From NCBI GenBank assembly GCA_028673005.1, contig CM054116.1:73235315-73299314 (forward strand): 64,000 nucleotides of DNA, written 5' to 3'. The position numbers and the translations under genes are program-made. This document shows positions 24,956 to 34,451 of the stretch, piece by piece (the stretch's first letter is position 1; every line of letters starts with the position of its first letter). Source of the stretch: Tanypteryx hageni (lineage: Eukaryota; Arthropoda; Insecta; Odonata; Petaluridae). The notes beneath the pieces were generated by a model. The model had not been told where the DNA came from. It saw only the letters and a list, made by a program, of their open reading frames with translations, and did not search any database.

Positions 24956-26507
24956 TATCGTACCTCTTTCGTACATTAGTGTGCTCGTCTGTTTTATGGC
25001 TGGAATTGTTGCCCATAACATTTATTCGATTTGAGGCATGATTGATTTCCACATTATCGATGGTCTCAACTAGTTTTGACGTACGGCCTGAAATCATTAC
25101 GGAGCAATAATTTTTTCCTGAACCTAATAATCTTTATTTTCCCTTTTTGCTTTTTTTTTTCGGGCGTGGGACGTTATTTCGAAGGGCATAATAAAAAAAG
25201 CGCACTTCGGAAAACATTTTCGATAAATCGATGGCAGCGTCATCTGCCGCGCGTGATATATTCCGATTCGCAACGTTTTTTATTATTATTTAGAAAGCCC
25301 AAGGTAATCCATACTAACGGAAATCAATATATCACTCTCCCATCTACACACTTCTTACTCAATACCGCAATAAATCTTTATTATTGGGGTTTTCCCCGAG
25401 AATCATCATCTCTCTCCGCGACCCAAAATTTTCCCCGAGATATCCAATTCGGTAGGACACTATTTATCTAGTCGCGTGCCATACCTTTTTATTTTTCGGA
25501 CGGAGCGAAACCGCAGCAGACTTAAACCTCACGGAAAACTGGTCTTCTCCCAGCTCCGAAATGCGCCTTTCGAGATTCGAGCCATGAAAGGGACGCGATG
25601 AGGCGAGTAGGAAATCCTCTCCAGTTTGATGATCTCATTTTGTGGGCGGCTTTGGTTGCCAAGCAACGGATTTCCTGAGGGTCCTTTTGCGGCCTGCCCT
25701 AGGAATTTGATTCTCCCGCCATCTCTCTCTCCGTCCGCGCTTTGATTATCTTGAAGAGATCATCCCAAACACTTCGCTGCCTTATCGGCGTTTTATATTT
25801 CCTCTCGAAAAAGAATAAAAGGAGGATGTCGGGGTTTTTTTTTGATAAGCATTACGCGGTCGAAGATAATTGGAGGTAATAAGGTTTCTTCGTCCCTCTT
25901 TTCGAGGGGTTATTTTTGTCTCCTCTCTCGTTTTCCTCTTCGGAGGGAATTAATGGGGGAGGGTGGGGGGAGGTAATGGTGTGGGTTTAGGTTTCCCTTG
26001 TCGGTGTTTTTGCGCGGATGCATATTAGTGGGAGCGAAAGGAAATCGGGTTAGTTGAGCGGAATTTGATAAACTATTCAGTTCCTTCCATTTCTCATCCA
26101 CGCGGAAAATCGATTTCGCGTCCTTGGGCTGTAAATTTCCTTTCGGCTCTTGTGTGTCTCCTTAATTTATGGCTACTCGCCGTTCTTCGGAAACTCCTTT
26201 TATTTTTTGTGTCAGAGGGGTTTAATTAATTTTTAATGCATCCAGCTCCTTAGTGGAACATTTTTGGTTAAAAACCTTTTTTGTCTAGTAAAGTGTTCTC
26301 CTAAAACTGAAACTTCATCGTAGTAAGAAGAAACTTAAACAGAAGTATACGTATCATCTTAATTTCTATTCGATCGTATTAATATTCCGGTTTAAAGTGA
26401 TTATGTATAGAAAGTAATAATATAGTGTAAAATTTGAACACTACCATGTGATCATCGATATTAGCATTGGTAGAAGTACGTTATGAACATTGATAGTGAA
26501 ACCCCTC
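24956..26507. other. Unassigned DNA
   Basis: No gene recognised. A 131-codon open frame at 25076-25471 is AT-biased and resembles nothing known. Purine-rich patches near 25920-25985 are non-repetitive. Confidence 0.4.
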
Positions 26508-26681
26508 AAGGAAGTTGACTCCAATAGTCATAAAACGGCTGGAAGAACCAGATACACAGTCACACAGCAGCCGATCTAAATTTAGAATCGACGTTCGTTT
26601 AATAGTCGCTGAGGATGACTTCTTTGTATCGGAAAACCCATCTGGTTTTCATAACCGTTTTATGGTTATTGGAGCTACCTT
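26508..26681. mobile_element. Hairpin (foldback) repeat, ~174 bp
   Basis: The left arm 26508-26552 (ccaatagtcataaaacgg, ending ccagat) is the imperfect inverse of 26640-26681 (atctggttttcataaccg, then ttattggagc). It can fold into a ~42-bp stem with about 87 bp of loop. Similarity may extend outward (attgata on both sides). No target duplication was identified. Probably a MITE, but a structural non-coding RNA cannot be excluded. Confidence 0.6.
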
Positions 26682-26904
26682 GCGTATCAATAGGAGCCCA
26701 TCCATAAAGTTAAATCGATAACTCAGTATTGGATCTTTATGGCCATATGCATGTCTTTGATAAACTTCGATCAGAAAAATTAATTTTATTCAAGTAGAAG
26801 GTCGTAAAAAAATCGGTGCAACGCAAACTACGTAAACTTTTTCATATTCATACACTTCTACTCCACACAATAATGTTACTGATTACATGTTCGTATATAT
26901 TATT

Positions 26905-27581
26905 TCCTTCTCCATACGTAGTATAGGGGAAATATTGTTTTCATAAAAAATCGACTTCGAGATTTCAACGGAAATACACGTTTTGAGGTCCCCTGAACAC
27001 GTTTTGATCATTTTCTCGATGATGTCTGTGTATGTGATAGCTTTTTTGTGGGCGCTCTAACTCAAAAACTATTAATCAGGTGAACGCGAAATTTTGTATT
27101 TAACATTTTTATGAAAGTCAGAAGAACTGATTAGTTTTTGGTAGAAATCGGTCAGCCGGAAGTGGATGTTTACTCTTGTCACTTATTCGTTATTTTAAAA
27201 TATTTGCTTTAATATTTGATAAATGTAAAAATGTATTGGATTAAAAACTAGGAAATTTTCTACAACCTTTGTTTGAAAAATTTTCCCATATAATGCATTG
27301 TTTAAGAGATATCTTATATTTTTAGCTGACACCACCACGCCACCTACCGACGACTATTGTTAACAATTGACGCTTAGTTACGTCTTAGTAACGCTCCGTG
27401 TTTTTTCTCAATTGCTGGAGCTTTGTGGCTATATCCAGTATATCCAGGCTATGAATTGAGTTTCTTTTCTTTGTAAAGTCTAAAATTTACTGTTTCTTAA
27501 AATATTTATTATTATGCAACCTATTTGGAATTTTTGGAAATATTACATATATGGAGGAAGTCATGTGTTGGACACGTCAGA
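26905..27581 (+). mobile_element. Helentron-like (HINE) dispersed repeat, copy 4
   Basis: Full-length relative of the copies at 687, 9065 and 16822. The start (ccttctccatacg) and 3' partner (atatggaggaagt) are preserved. The 3' hairpin has changed from atgtgg/ccacat to atgtgt/acacgt: the inner G:C pair became T:A on both sides, so pairing survives (one G:T pair remains). The element ends caga followed by TTTTATATA. Confidence 0.7.
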
Positions 27582-28604
27582 TTTTATATATATTATACTC
27601 ACTGGGTGTTGTATAGTTATATTTTGAGTCATTTGTAGCATTGAAAACCGTAATGATTTTGTCGATATTTTACTGGTTGACTTTCTGTGCTGATTTATGT
27701 ATCGATTTACGAATTATCATAATTCCTTATTTTAAAATATTGCCTTGATACGGAACTTAGCTTACTTATTGGTATTTTGACATCCTTATTTTCCGTTCCT
27801 ATTATTTGAAATCATGTGTTCGTATTTATTCATGTAGTTTACAATGTTCAGCGATAGACTAAACTTTCATCATATGTTATTTCTAAAAAAGATACAACAT
27901 TTCTATGCATTGTAAAGTTGATACCGGAACCTTAAGCAAAAGAACTTTGTACTGGTTTACCTCTTCGTCCGGACGTTATTCCAGAATTTGTAGCTTTTGT
28001 AGACAAAAAATCCTAATTATTACTGATTTGGGCAAGTAATGGCGTGTCACGTGTGTACAATCGCACACCGGTGTTCGCCAAACTTGTGGTGATCGACTGC
28101 TTATATTCGTCACGTTACAAACTGTGTAATGTTAATTAATTGGATTTGTAATATTTTGATGTTGGTTTGGGGTTGCAAACCGACATCAGTTAAGACTGAA
28201 ACTGTGCTCTGTTAACCACAGTAACTTATGAGTCTTGAAATATTTACATGAAAGAAATATTGCCACAATTCTCATACCTCCAGAACATTTTCACAATTGT
28301 ATTATTTTTGTATTTCATACTTATTGCTCTATTTATTTTTTAATTATTGTCTATTTGTAACTTAAATCGAATTCTGTATTAATCGACGTAGGAGGTTAGG
28401 TGGTAGAGAGACAATAGGATCTAGCCTAGCCAATAAAGGGTCCTATCAATTAATCAAAATAGGAGATAAATTCAAAGTGTGCTTAATATTATTATTAATA
28501 TTATTATTATTTATTATTGACAATATTTTCCAAGAAATAAAAAAGCATAATTTTTTAATACTGTTTCGGAATTAGAAGACAAAATATAACTGCTGAAAAT
28601 ATCT
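27582..28604. other. Unassigned AT-rich DNA
   Basis: No coding sequence recognised. A (TTA)n-like stretch is near 28485-28515. Sequence near 28068-28100 (ccggtgttcgccaaactt) could be a weak partner for the hAT-like end at 28605-28671, but no target duplication supports it. Confidence 0.4.
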
Positions 28605-28671
28605 AGTCGCCACATGCACGTGGTCCATTCGCCACATGTGGCTAGTAGCGAACGTATTGGTCACCCAGGTT
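28605..28671 (-). mobile_element. Solo hAT-like terminus (probable)
   Basis: Read on the minus strand, the segment begins cctgggtgaccaatacg and carries repeated ccacatgtggc / ccacgtgcatgtggc motifs, typical of some hAT termini. Partner end and target duplication are not established. Confidence 0.35.
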
Positions 28672-28923
28672 AGTAGTATTGTTTATTACAAAAAGCTCTA
28701 ACAGATGAATTCCGATGAAAATCCGCTTAGCCATTTTTGAGTAATTCGATTCTGCGAAAACTGGCAACAATAAAATATACCCTCCATTGCTGCGCAATAT
28801 GGTCCATTAAAAAAATTGGATGCTTTTAGTTTGCCACTCGGTTAACATTAACACTCCGAATCAGCTTTTCCGTTATTAGGTCCTTTTTACGATAACCACC
28901 CATTCTTTCCAGCCAGGGCCGGC

Positions 28924-29207
28924 CCGAGCTATGGGCGAGCCGTGTGGCTACCCGGGGCGCCAAAGTATTGTGGGCGCTAAACAGATCATCTAACTATACA
29001 TAACTTATGAATGAATGTGTTGGATGCCAATTTATATCGCACAACAGCCAGGAATACAGATGGAATTAATTTACCATTTTGTCATCAATTACTTCACGGA
29101 GTAATGAATAAATGAAGCTCTTCTAAAAATATCTTTACAAAACTTGACGGAAGGGGCGCTGGAGCGGTTTCTCGCCCGGGGCGCCAAAACAGCTCGGGCC
29201 GCCCCTG
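28924..29207. mobile_element. Non-autonomous hAT element (MITE), 284 bp
   Basis: The inverted ends cagggccggcccgagct and agctcgggccgcccctg match closely, and the flanks carry a perfect 8-bp duplication tttccagc (28916-28923 and 29208-29215). The ends are GC-rich with ccggggcgcc blocks and the middle is AT-rich. The intact duplication suggests this is the youngest hAT insertion here apart from the one at 41974. Confidence 0.88.
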
Positions 29208-29360
29208 TTTCCAGCCTTCCCTCCTCGTTAGGCGCGTTAAATTCATCGTGGTCTACGAAATTGTGGGCACGCGTTTAAACAAGCCCGGCTCAGGTGACCG
29301 GCATCTTCGCCCGAGACGGGAATCTAACGTGTCGTTCCGACCTCAGAATTATTTTCCGTA

Positions 29361-29726
29361 AAGGAGGGAGGGAGGAAGGAATGGAGAGGAGAAATAGGAA
29401 GGAAGGAAGGGAGAGAGGAAGGGAGAGAGAGAGAGGGAGGGAAGGAGAGAGAGAGAGAGGAAAGGGGAGAGAAAGAGGGAGGAAGGAAGTGAGAGAATAG
29501 GGGTGGGAGGAATGGAGAGAGGGGGAGGAGGGGAGAGAGGAAGGAAGAGAGGGAGGAAGTGAGAGAGGTAGAAAGGGAGAGAAGGAGGGAGAGAGAGGAA
29601 GGGGGAGTGAAAGAGGGAGGAAGGAAGTGAGAGAAGAAGGGAGGGAGGAATGGAGAAAGGGGGGAGGAGGGGAGAGAGGAAGGAAGAGAGGGAGAGAGGA
29701 AGTGAGAGAGGGAGGAAGTGAGAGAG
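29361..29726. repeat. GA/GGAAGG purine array
   Basis: A purine-only array of gagagaggaaggaag-type units. It continues at 30154-30232 after an interruption by a LINE tail (29727-30150), so it was one array before that insertion. Long open frames on the minus strand are artefacts. Confidence 0.9.
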
Positions 29727-30150
29727 GAAGGAAGGGATTGATTGATTGATTGATATGGTCTTTATTTGGGGCGAGATTGAGACTAAGAAGTCCCATCTTC
29801 CACCTAACCCCTCGTCATGAAACGTATATAATAATACATAGCACTTTATATAAATACAAGTAACAATAAAAATACAAGAATTGGAAAAGAAAAGATGTAC
29901 TTTTGTGGGAAAAAATAAGGACTGCTGAAATAATGAAATCCGTGCAAAAAATCCACAGCAGGAAAACACCCACACAAGAAGGGGGGTGTGAAAAACCTGC
30001 GAAATCTACTGAGATTCACTAAAGACATTAATAACTGAATATTTAGAACAAAAGATGAATACATGAAAAACTTAAAGCTATGCACCAGGAAAAATTTGGC
30101 ACGATACGAATACATCATTGATGGAATGAACATATGAAAATGACAAAATG
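29727..30150 (-). mobile_element. LINE 3' fragment with (TCAA)n tail
   Basis: Read on the minus strand, the segment ends aataaagaccatatcaatca, continued as (tcaa)n. This is a polyadenylation-type signal followed by a microsatellite tail, characteristic of several non-LTR retrotransposon clades. It splits a purine array into two blocks with the same unit, which fixes the insertion boundaries to about 424 bp. The body shows no intact reading frame and the clade is unknown. A weaker relative of the tail lies near 51020-51090. Confidence 0.65.
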
Positions 30151-30153
30151 AAT

Positions 30154-30232
30154 AGAGAGAGGAAGGAAGGGAGAGAGGAAGGAAGGGAGAGAGGAAGGAA
30201 GGGAGAGAGGAAGGAAGGGGGAGAGGAAGGGG
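30154..30232. repeat. GA purine array, second block
   Basis: Same gagagaggaaggaagg unit as at 29361-29726, continuing after the LINE fragment. Confidence 0.85.
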
Positions 30233-30235
30233 AGT

Positions 30236-30740
30236 GAGCGAGCGAGGGGCGTGGACTTCCTCAAAGGTAAAGCGGCGCAGGTGTTTTTACTCGTCCGTGA
30301 GCGCAACACGGGCGTCTCCCGCTCGTTTCCCCGCCGCGCCCTACCTTATCTGCCCATTCCCCTCCTTTCCCTCCCTCTCTTCCCACTCCGCCCCCTCCTG
30401 GATATCTCTCTCCCCCCCATAACTCTCACGGCGGCGGCCTTTCCACGTATCTGGCCCACGACCTTGCGCGCACCGAGGGCGTGCGTGGTGAGTTAAAACG
30501 GAGTGGGAGGGGGGAAGGCGGAGAGAGGGGGAGAGAGAGGAAAGTGGAGAGAGATTTTACTTGGGAGTTAGAGGGAGGGGAAGGGGGTCGTAGTGGGTTA
30601 TTGATTCGACAGGGACCGGGTCGCTCCGCCGCGTGGCCTGCATTCCTCCTCCTCCTTGTTGTGCTCGGTTCGTTTTTCGGTCGTGCTCAGGAGGGTGGAG
30701 GTACGAACGGGGGAGAGAATGGAGGATGCTTTTTGAACGC
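30236..30740 (+). promoter_or_regulatory. GC/CpG-rich segment, possible promoter or first exon (weak)
   Basis: A 500-bp CpG-dense stretch unlike the AT-rich surroundings. A good 5' splice-site match (gtg/gtgagt) occurs at 30488, downstream of a pyrimidine-rich, leader-like region. No ATG-led conserved protein is present, so at most this could be an untranslated first exon. It may equally be compositional noise beside the purine array. Confidence 0.2.
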
Positions 30741-30746
30741 TTATTG

Positions 30747-30985
30747 CAGGGGTGGGAAAACTACGGCTCGCGGGCCGCATCAGGCCCGCGATGTCATCAT
30801 AAAAGCGAACCGTGAAATGTAACGCGGATGATTTCATATTTGTTTGTTAAAATTAGGGTGGGTAAAGCTTTTCTTGTGAAGTTTTTGACGCTAAAATATT
30901 ATTATCGATTTTCTCCGATGGAATCCTTCGAGTTCTCTCGGGTGACTTCCGATGTGGACCATAATGCGGCCCGCAGAGGCAATCG
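30747..30985 (+). mobile_element. Truncated hAT element, left terminus
   Basis: Begins caggggtgggaaaactacgg, then a cgcgggccgc/ggcccgc block, a widespread terminus of hAT (Charlie-like) elements. A second gcggcccgc block occurs at 30966-30974. The expected mirror-image right end and 8-bp duplication are missing, so the element is truncated. Confidence 0.65.
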
Positions 30986-31518
30986 TACTTAATAAATTGG
31001 ACCGATTAATGCAATCGCGACTGCCCGTATTGTCAAGCATCTTCCACTTCCAAGGTTGAACGTAATAGCGTCTCTTGGACTCGGTGGGGGGATTCTCCGT
31101 CAGCCCCCACTTTCGCTATCATTTTCTATTTCTTCGTTCCCATTTATACGCCGGAGCGTTACCTTCTATCCTTCGGTGAAATTATCTCTGGGGAATCGTT
31201 CGCAAGGTTGGTCCTCTCAGCTCGTAAACATACTCCCGGGCCGACTCCGACGCACTCCTCCTCCTTCCCTCCGCCACCGCTTTCCGCCTCGCCCGCAATC
31301 TCTCGCGTGAAAGAGCGGGTCGGAGAAAATGGGAGAGGAAGATGGTTGAAGAAAAAGGGAGATTTTTAAAAGGTTTTTTATTCCCGTGGCAAATGTGGGG
31401 ATGCATCTGCAGAGTAGAGAGGGTGGTCTCCGCGTTGTTTTAGTTAAGCGATCCGTCGTGCGATTTTTTTCTTCTTTTTCGCGCCGCCCCTGCCGATTCA
31501 TTACGTTCGCCCTTGTCG
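30986..31518. other. Unassigned, moderately GC-rich
   Basis: No gene recognised. Overlapping open frames on both strands (31056-31310 plus, 31182-31780 minus) show no known domain. Confidence 0.4.
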
Positions 31519-31531
31519 CTCTCCTTTTTCC

Positions 31532-31591
<60 letters not shown>

Positions 31592-31606
31592 CAGAAAAAG
31601 GAGAAA
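31519..31606. repeat. TA microsatellite inside a palindrome
   Basis: About 27 TA units (31534-31587), flanked by tctcctttttccgtc on the left and gagacagaaaaaggaga on the right, which are inverse copies. The segment can extrude as a cruciform with a TA core. A second palindrome, aaattatatatatatataattt, follows at 31605-31628. Confidence 0.85.
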
Positions 31607-31630
31607 AATTATATATATATATAATTTTTT

Positions 31631-33899
31631 TGATGTCGCGGGTTGTTTTTCTCTCCATGTTTTGTTCCAATAAGGAGAGTGTCGAAATATTCGTCGAAAA
31701 ACGTCGTTCCGAGTTTGGAGGCTGAGCTCCTTTCTCGGCGTCATTTTTCTTTTAATTTTCTGGAACCGAGAGCTCTCCATCCCCAGATTGTCGTTCCCCC
31801 GTATCTTTTTTATGCAGTTTTTTTGCGCGTTTTATCGCCGAGCTCGCTCGCTCGCGCGCGCCCGCGCATGCGGCGACGGCTTCGGTGGGTGTCTCTTTTC
31901 ACATTTCCCTGGGAAAAAGAGAGAGAGAGAGAGGGTTCGTGCGCGCGCGTTTCTTGGGATTCGTGCGAATTTTTTTTTTCGCGATTATGTCTCTCTGCAA
32001 TTTTTTCACGATTTTTTTTAAATCTTGCGAGAGGCCGTTTCGGCGTTGGCGCGGCCGAAAGGTTTTTTTTCCCGCCGAGCCTCGCACCGCAAGGGGAGGC
32101 GCTCTCTTTTCTCCCTTTCGAAGAGATTGCGCGAGCGTAAAAACAAATATTTTTCTCTCTCTCCGGTGTTTTTTATTATCCTTGCTTCTCGTGCTCGGAG
32201 GACGGAGACGGAGAGGATTTATCATTTTTTTCATCGCGGACTAGGATAGCGGATGAATAATTTGAGCCGCTCCTATGGATTCATTGTCTTAATTAATCTC
32301 GGTTTTTTTATCTCGGTGAATCGGTCACGCCAGAATGTAGGTCAGGTCGGTGATGAGAGAGATTCGAACTTGTTTTTAGATACGCGAGCGATTTTTACGA
32401 ATTTTAGAGGAAAAGAGCACGGAAGAATTGTTTTTTTTTAAATCATATGACCGTCGTTGCTTCCCAAGTTTTATTTCTTTCTGCTTCCGTGAGCACACTT
32501 GGATATCAGTCGAATGTTTAAGCATTATATTCTTGTTTTAAGAAAAAAGAAACGAGCATTTTTTTGTAAAATATTCGTTAATTTTGATGCCCTATTCTTT
32601 GGAAAATGGATGTAAAGCATGAGATTCGAATTTTTGGTTTGCTCATTTAACTCGCGGATTCATTTTGGAATTTAAAACAAGGAAATGTAATCTTCGAGCG
32701 TTTTTACGTTGAGTTTCGTTCTGATGTTTATATACCGAGACAGCCAGGGAAATGGAGTTGTTGAATGCTCTATCATTTATGCACGACAAGCTTATAATCC
32801 GAAGTAGCCAATTCTTGCTGTATATTACCCTAACTGTTATACTAGTTATACTTTCCTTCATTATTCAGTTTGAAAAGGTACTATATTTAATATTTTGACG
32901 AACGTTATTATAATCATGGAAACTTGACACGTAGCGTAAATTACGTTATCCGAATTGACAGTTAAAATAATTTCAATTTATGCTCGTTTTAAATAAAACT
33001 TTTTGTATAAATTGAAATTCCTCATTATTGAGTATTTTATCGATTTAGTTCGAATTCAGAAATTATCAAAAATTTTATTTATGATTTTTATGCGTAAAAA
33101 ATTACAGTAATTAAAATGCCATCTTCCAATCCACCTTTAGTTTTGAAAGAAAAATTTATTTCGGCGATCCTTGCCTCTAACATATGCGTGCGCAAACGTT
33201 CCCCTCTCCTGTTCCCATTTTTTCGAGTCACTGTCGTGCAGCGTTGAAGAAATAATCACCTCTTTTTTACCACACGGTCAGCGAACCATCCCCTCCTCAC
33301 TTCATACGTTCTCCCCTCGATTTATTCTCCTCCATGTTTCACTTATTCACAAGTTCTCCCTCCCCCCTCCTTATGGTTTTTGATTTACGCCCAGTACCCG
33401 GATGTTTGATTTTCGAAGCCGATGAACTGAGAGATCGGATGAAGTGGGGCTTGCGGTGTTAATCGCCCGCTAATCCTATTAGTGTACACAGGAGGGCGTG
33501 AATGAAATTCCCGAATTATAGCGTCGAAGTGAATGGCAGTTTCTGGTAGCGCATTACTTGAACACGCTCACTGACTCTCTTGCGTATTGTCGCGGCTGCG
33601 TGATCGGCAAAGCGATTTTGACGCGATTAATGGGATCCTTGTGTGCGTTTGCGTTCTTCCGTTCGTTGGATCGTTCCGTAACAAATTGGTCCGTTTGTCA
33701 CGATCTTTTTGAATCGTTATTCCCCGGAAAGATTTCATTTGCACTAATTCCGCACGGTTTAGTTTTTTTCCAATTTCGTTTTTCGCATATCGTGCTGCAG
33801 GAAGACCAGCTCGCACGCGCACAAATGGAAGGGTTAAATCAGTCGTCGTGGTGAGGTCACTTTTGCGATATGCACTAATGGCAAATGTAGCTCACGGTA
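31631..33899. other. Unassigned; CpG-rich 31830-32110
   Basis: 31830-32110 is CpG-dense (gctcgctcgctcgcgcgcgc near 31842) with T-runs; the rest is AT-rich. Several overlapping open frames exist in both directions without recognisable domains, so I call no gene. A promoter is possible but nothing beyond composition supports it. Confidence 0.35.
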
Positions 33900-34040
33900 A
33901 CGGAAGAGCTATAGATCACCCAAAGAGGGGACGGAGCTGGACGACCATTTGCTTGGATATTGGTTTTTGCCGGGATTCGAACTAGGGACCTATTCGGGAC
34001 CAATCTTTCACCGTATTTCGTGTCGATGATCTTGAAATAT
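33900..34040 (-). mobile_element. tRNA-derived SINE fragment (probable)
   Basis: On the minus strand, ggtccctagttcgaatcccg (about 33971-33990) contains a good RNA polymerase III B-box and T-arm. A non-tRNA body with gatctatagctcttccg and ccgtccc blocks follows. The A-box is unclear and the expected cloverleaf is incomplete, so this is not a functional tRNA gene. Confidence 0.4.
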
Positions 34041-34177
34041 TTTCGTTTTTGCGAATGCCTATTATACGAGTGGCGATTGCTGCTGTAATAGGCAGCAAAT
34101 ACATCTTTCGTACTTTTGTCATCAAGATTCCACTTTGTTAATGTAGTTTAACAGTCCTTGCGTATGTGCATCTATAG

Positions 34178-34443
34178 CAGGGATCCGTAACCTGGTGCTC
34201 GAAAGCACCGCCGTGCTCTTTGGCAATCTCACCGCGCACTTTTAAGTTGGTAAAAATCGCCTTTCCTAGCACCAGTAATTTAATTTGTTCGCTTGTTTTC
34301 TTTCTAAACGCAGGAAAAGATATTTTTGATCACTTTGACGGCGGTTTAATTTTATTTATGACCATTCCAATTTTATAAAAGTAGAGTGGTGCTCGCTAGA
34401 TGTGACTTGATGCTCGCCACGTTGAAAAGGTTGCGGACCCCTC
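34178..34443. mobile_element. Non-autonomous hAT element (MITE), 266 bp
   Basis: The inverted ends cagggatccgtaacct and aggttgcggacccctc, flanked by atctatag (34170-34177) and acctatag (34444-34451), 7/8 identical. Repeated gtgctcg motifs occur near both ends (34193, 34389, 34411). Non-coding. Confidence 0.82.
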
Positions 34444-34451
34444 ACCTATAG

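Noticed and set aside
24586..25097. Open frames with pentapeptide repeats (SLDQM-like)
   Set aside because: They are the 15-bp subrepeats of the foldback element read in frame, present on both strands.
31643..32249. Overlapping open frames of 74-165 codons in CpG-rich DNA
   Set aside because: Open in three plus frames and one minus frame because the composition is stop-poor; no domain.
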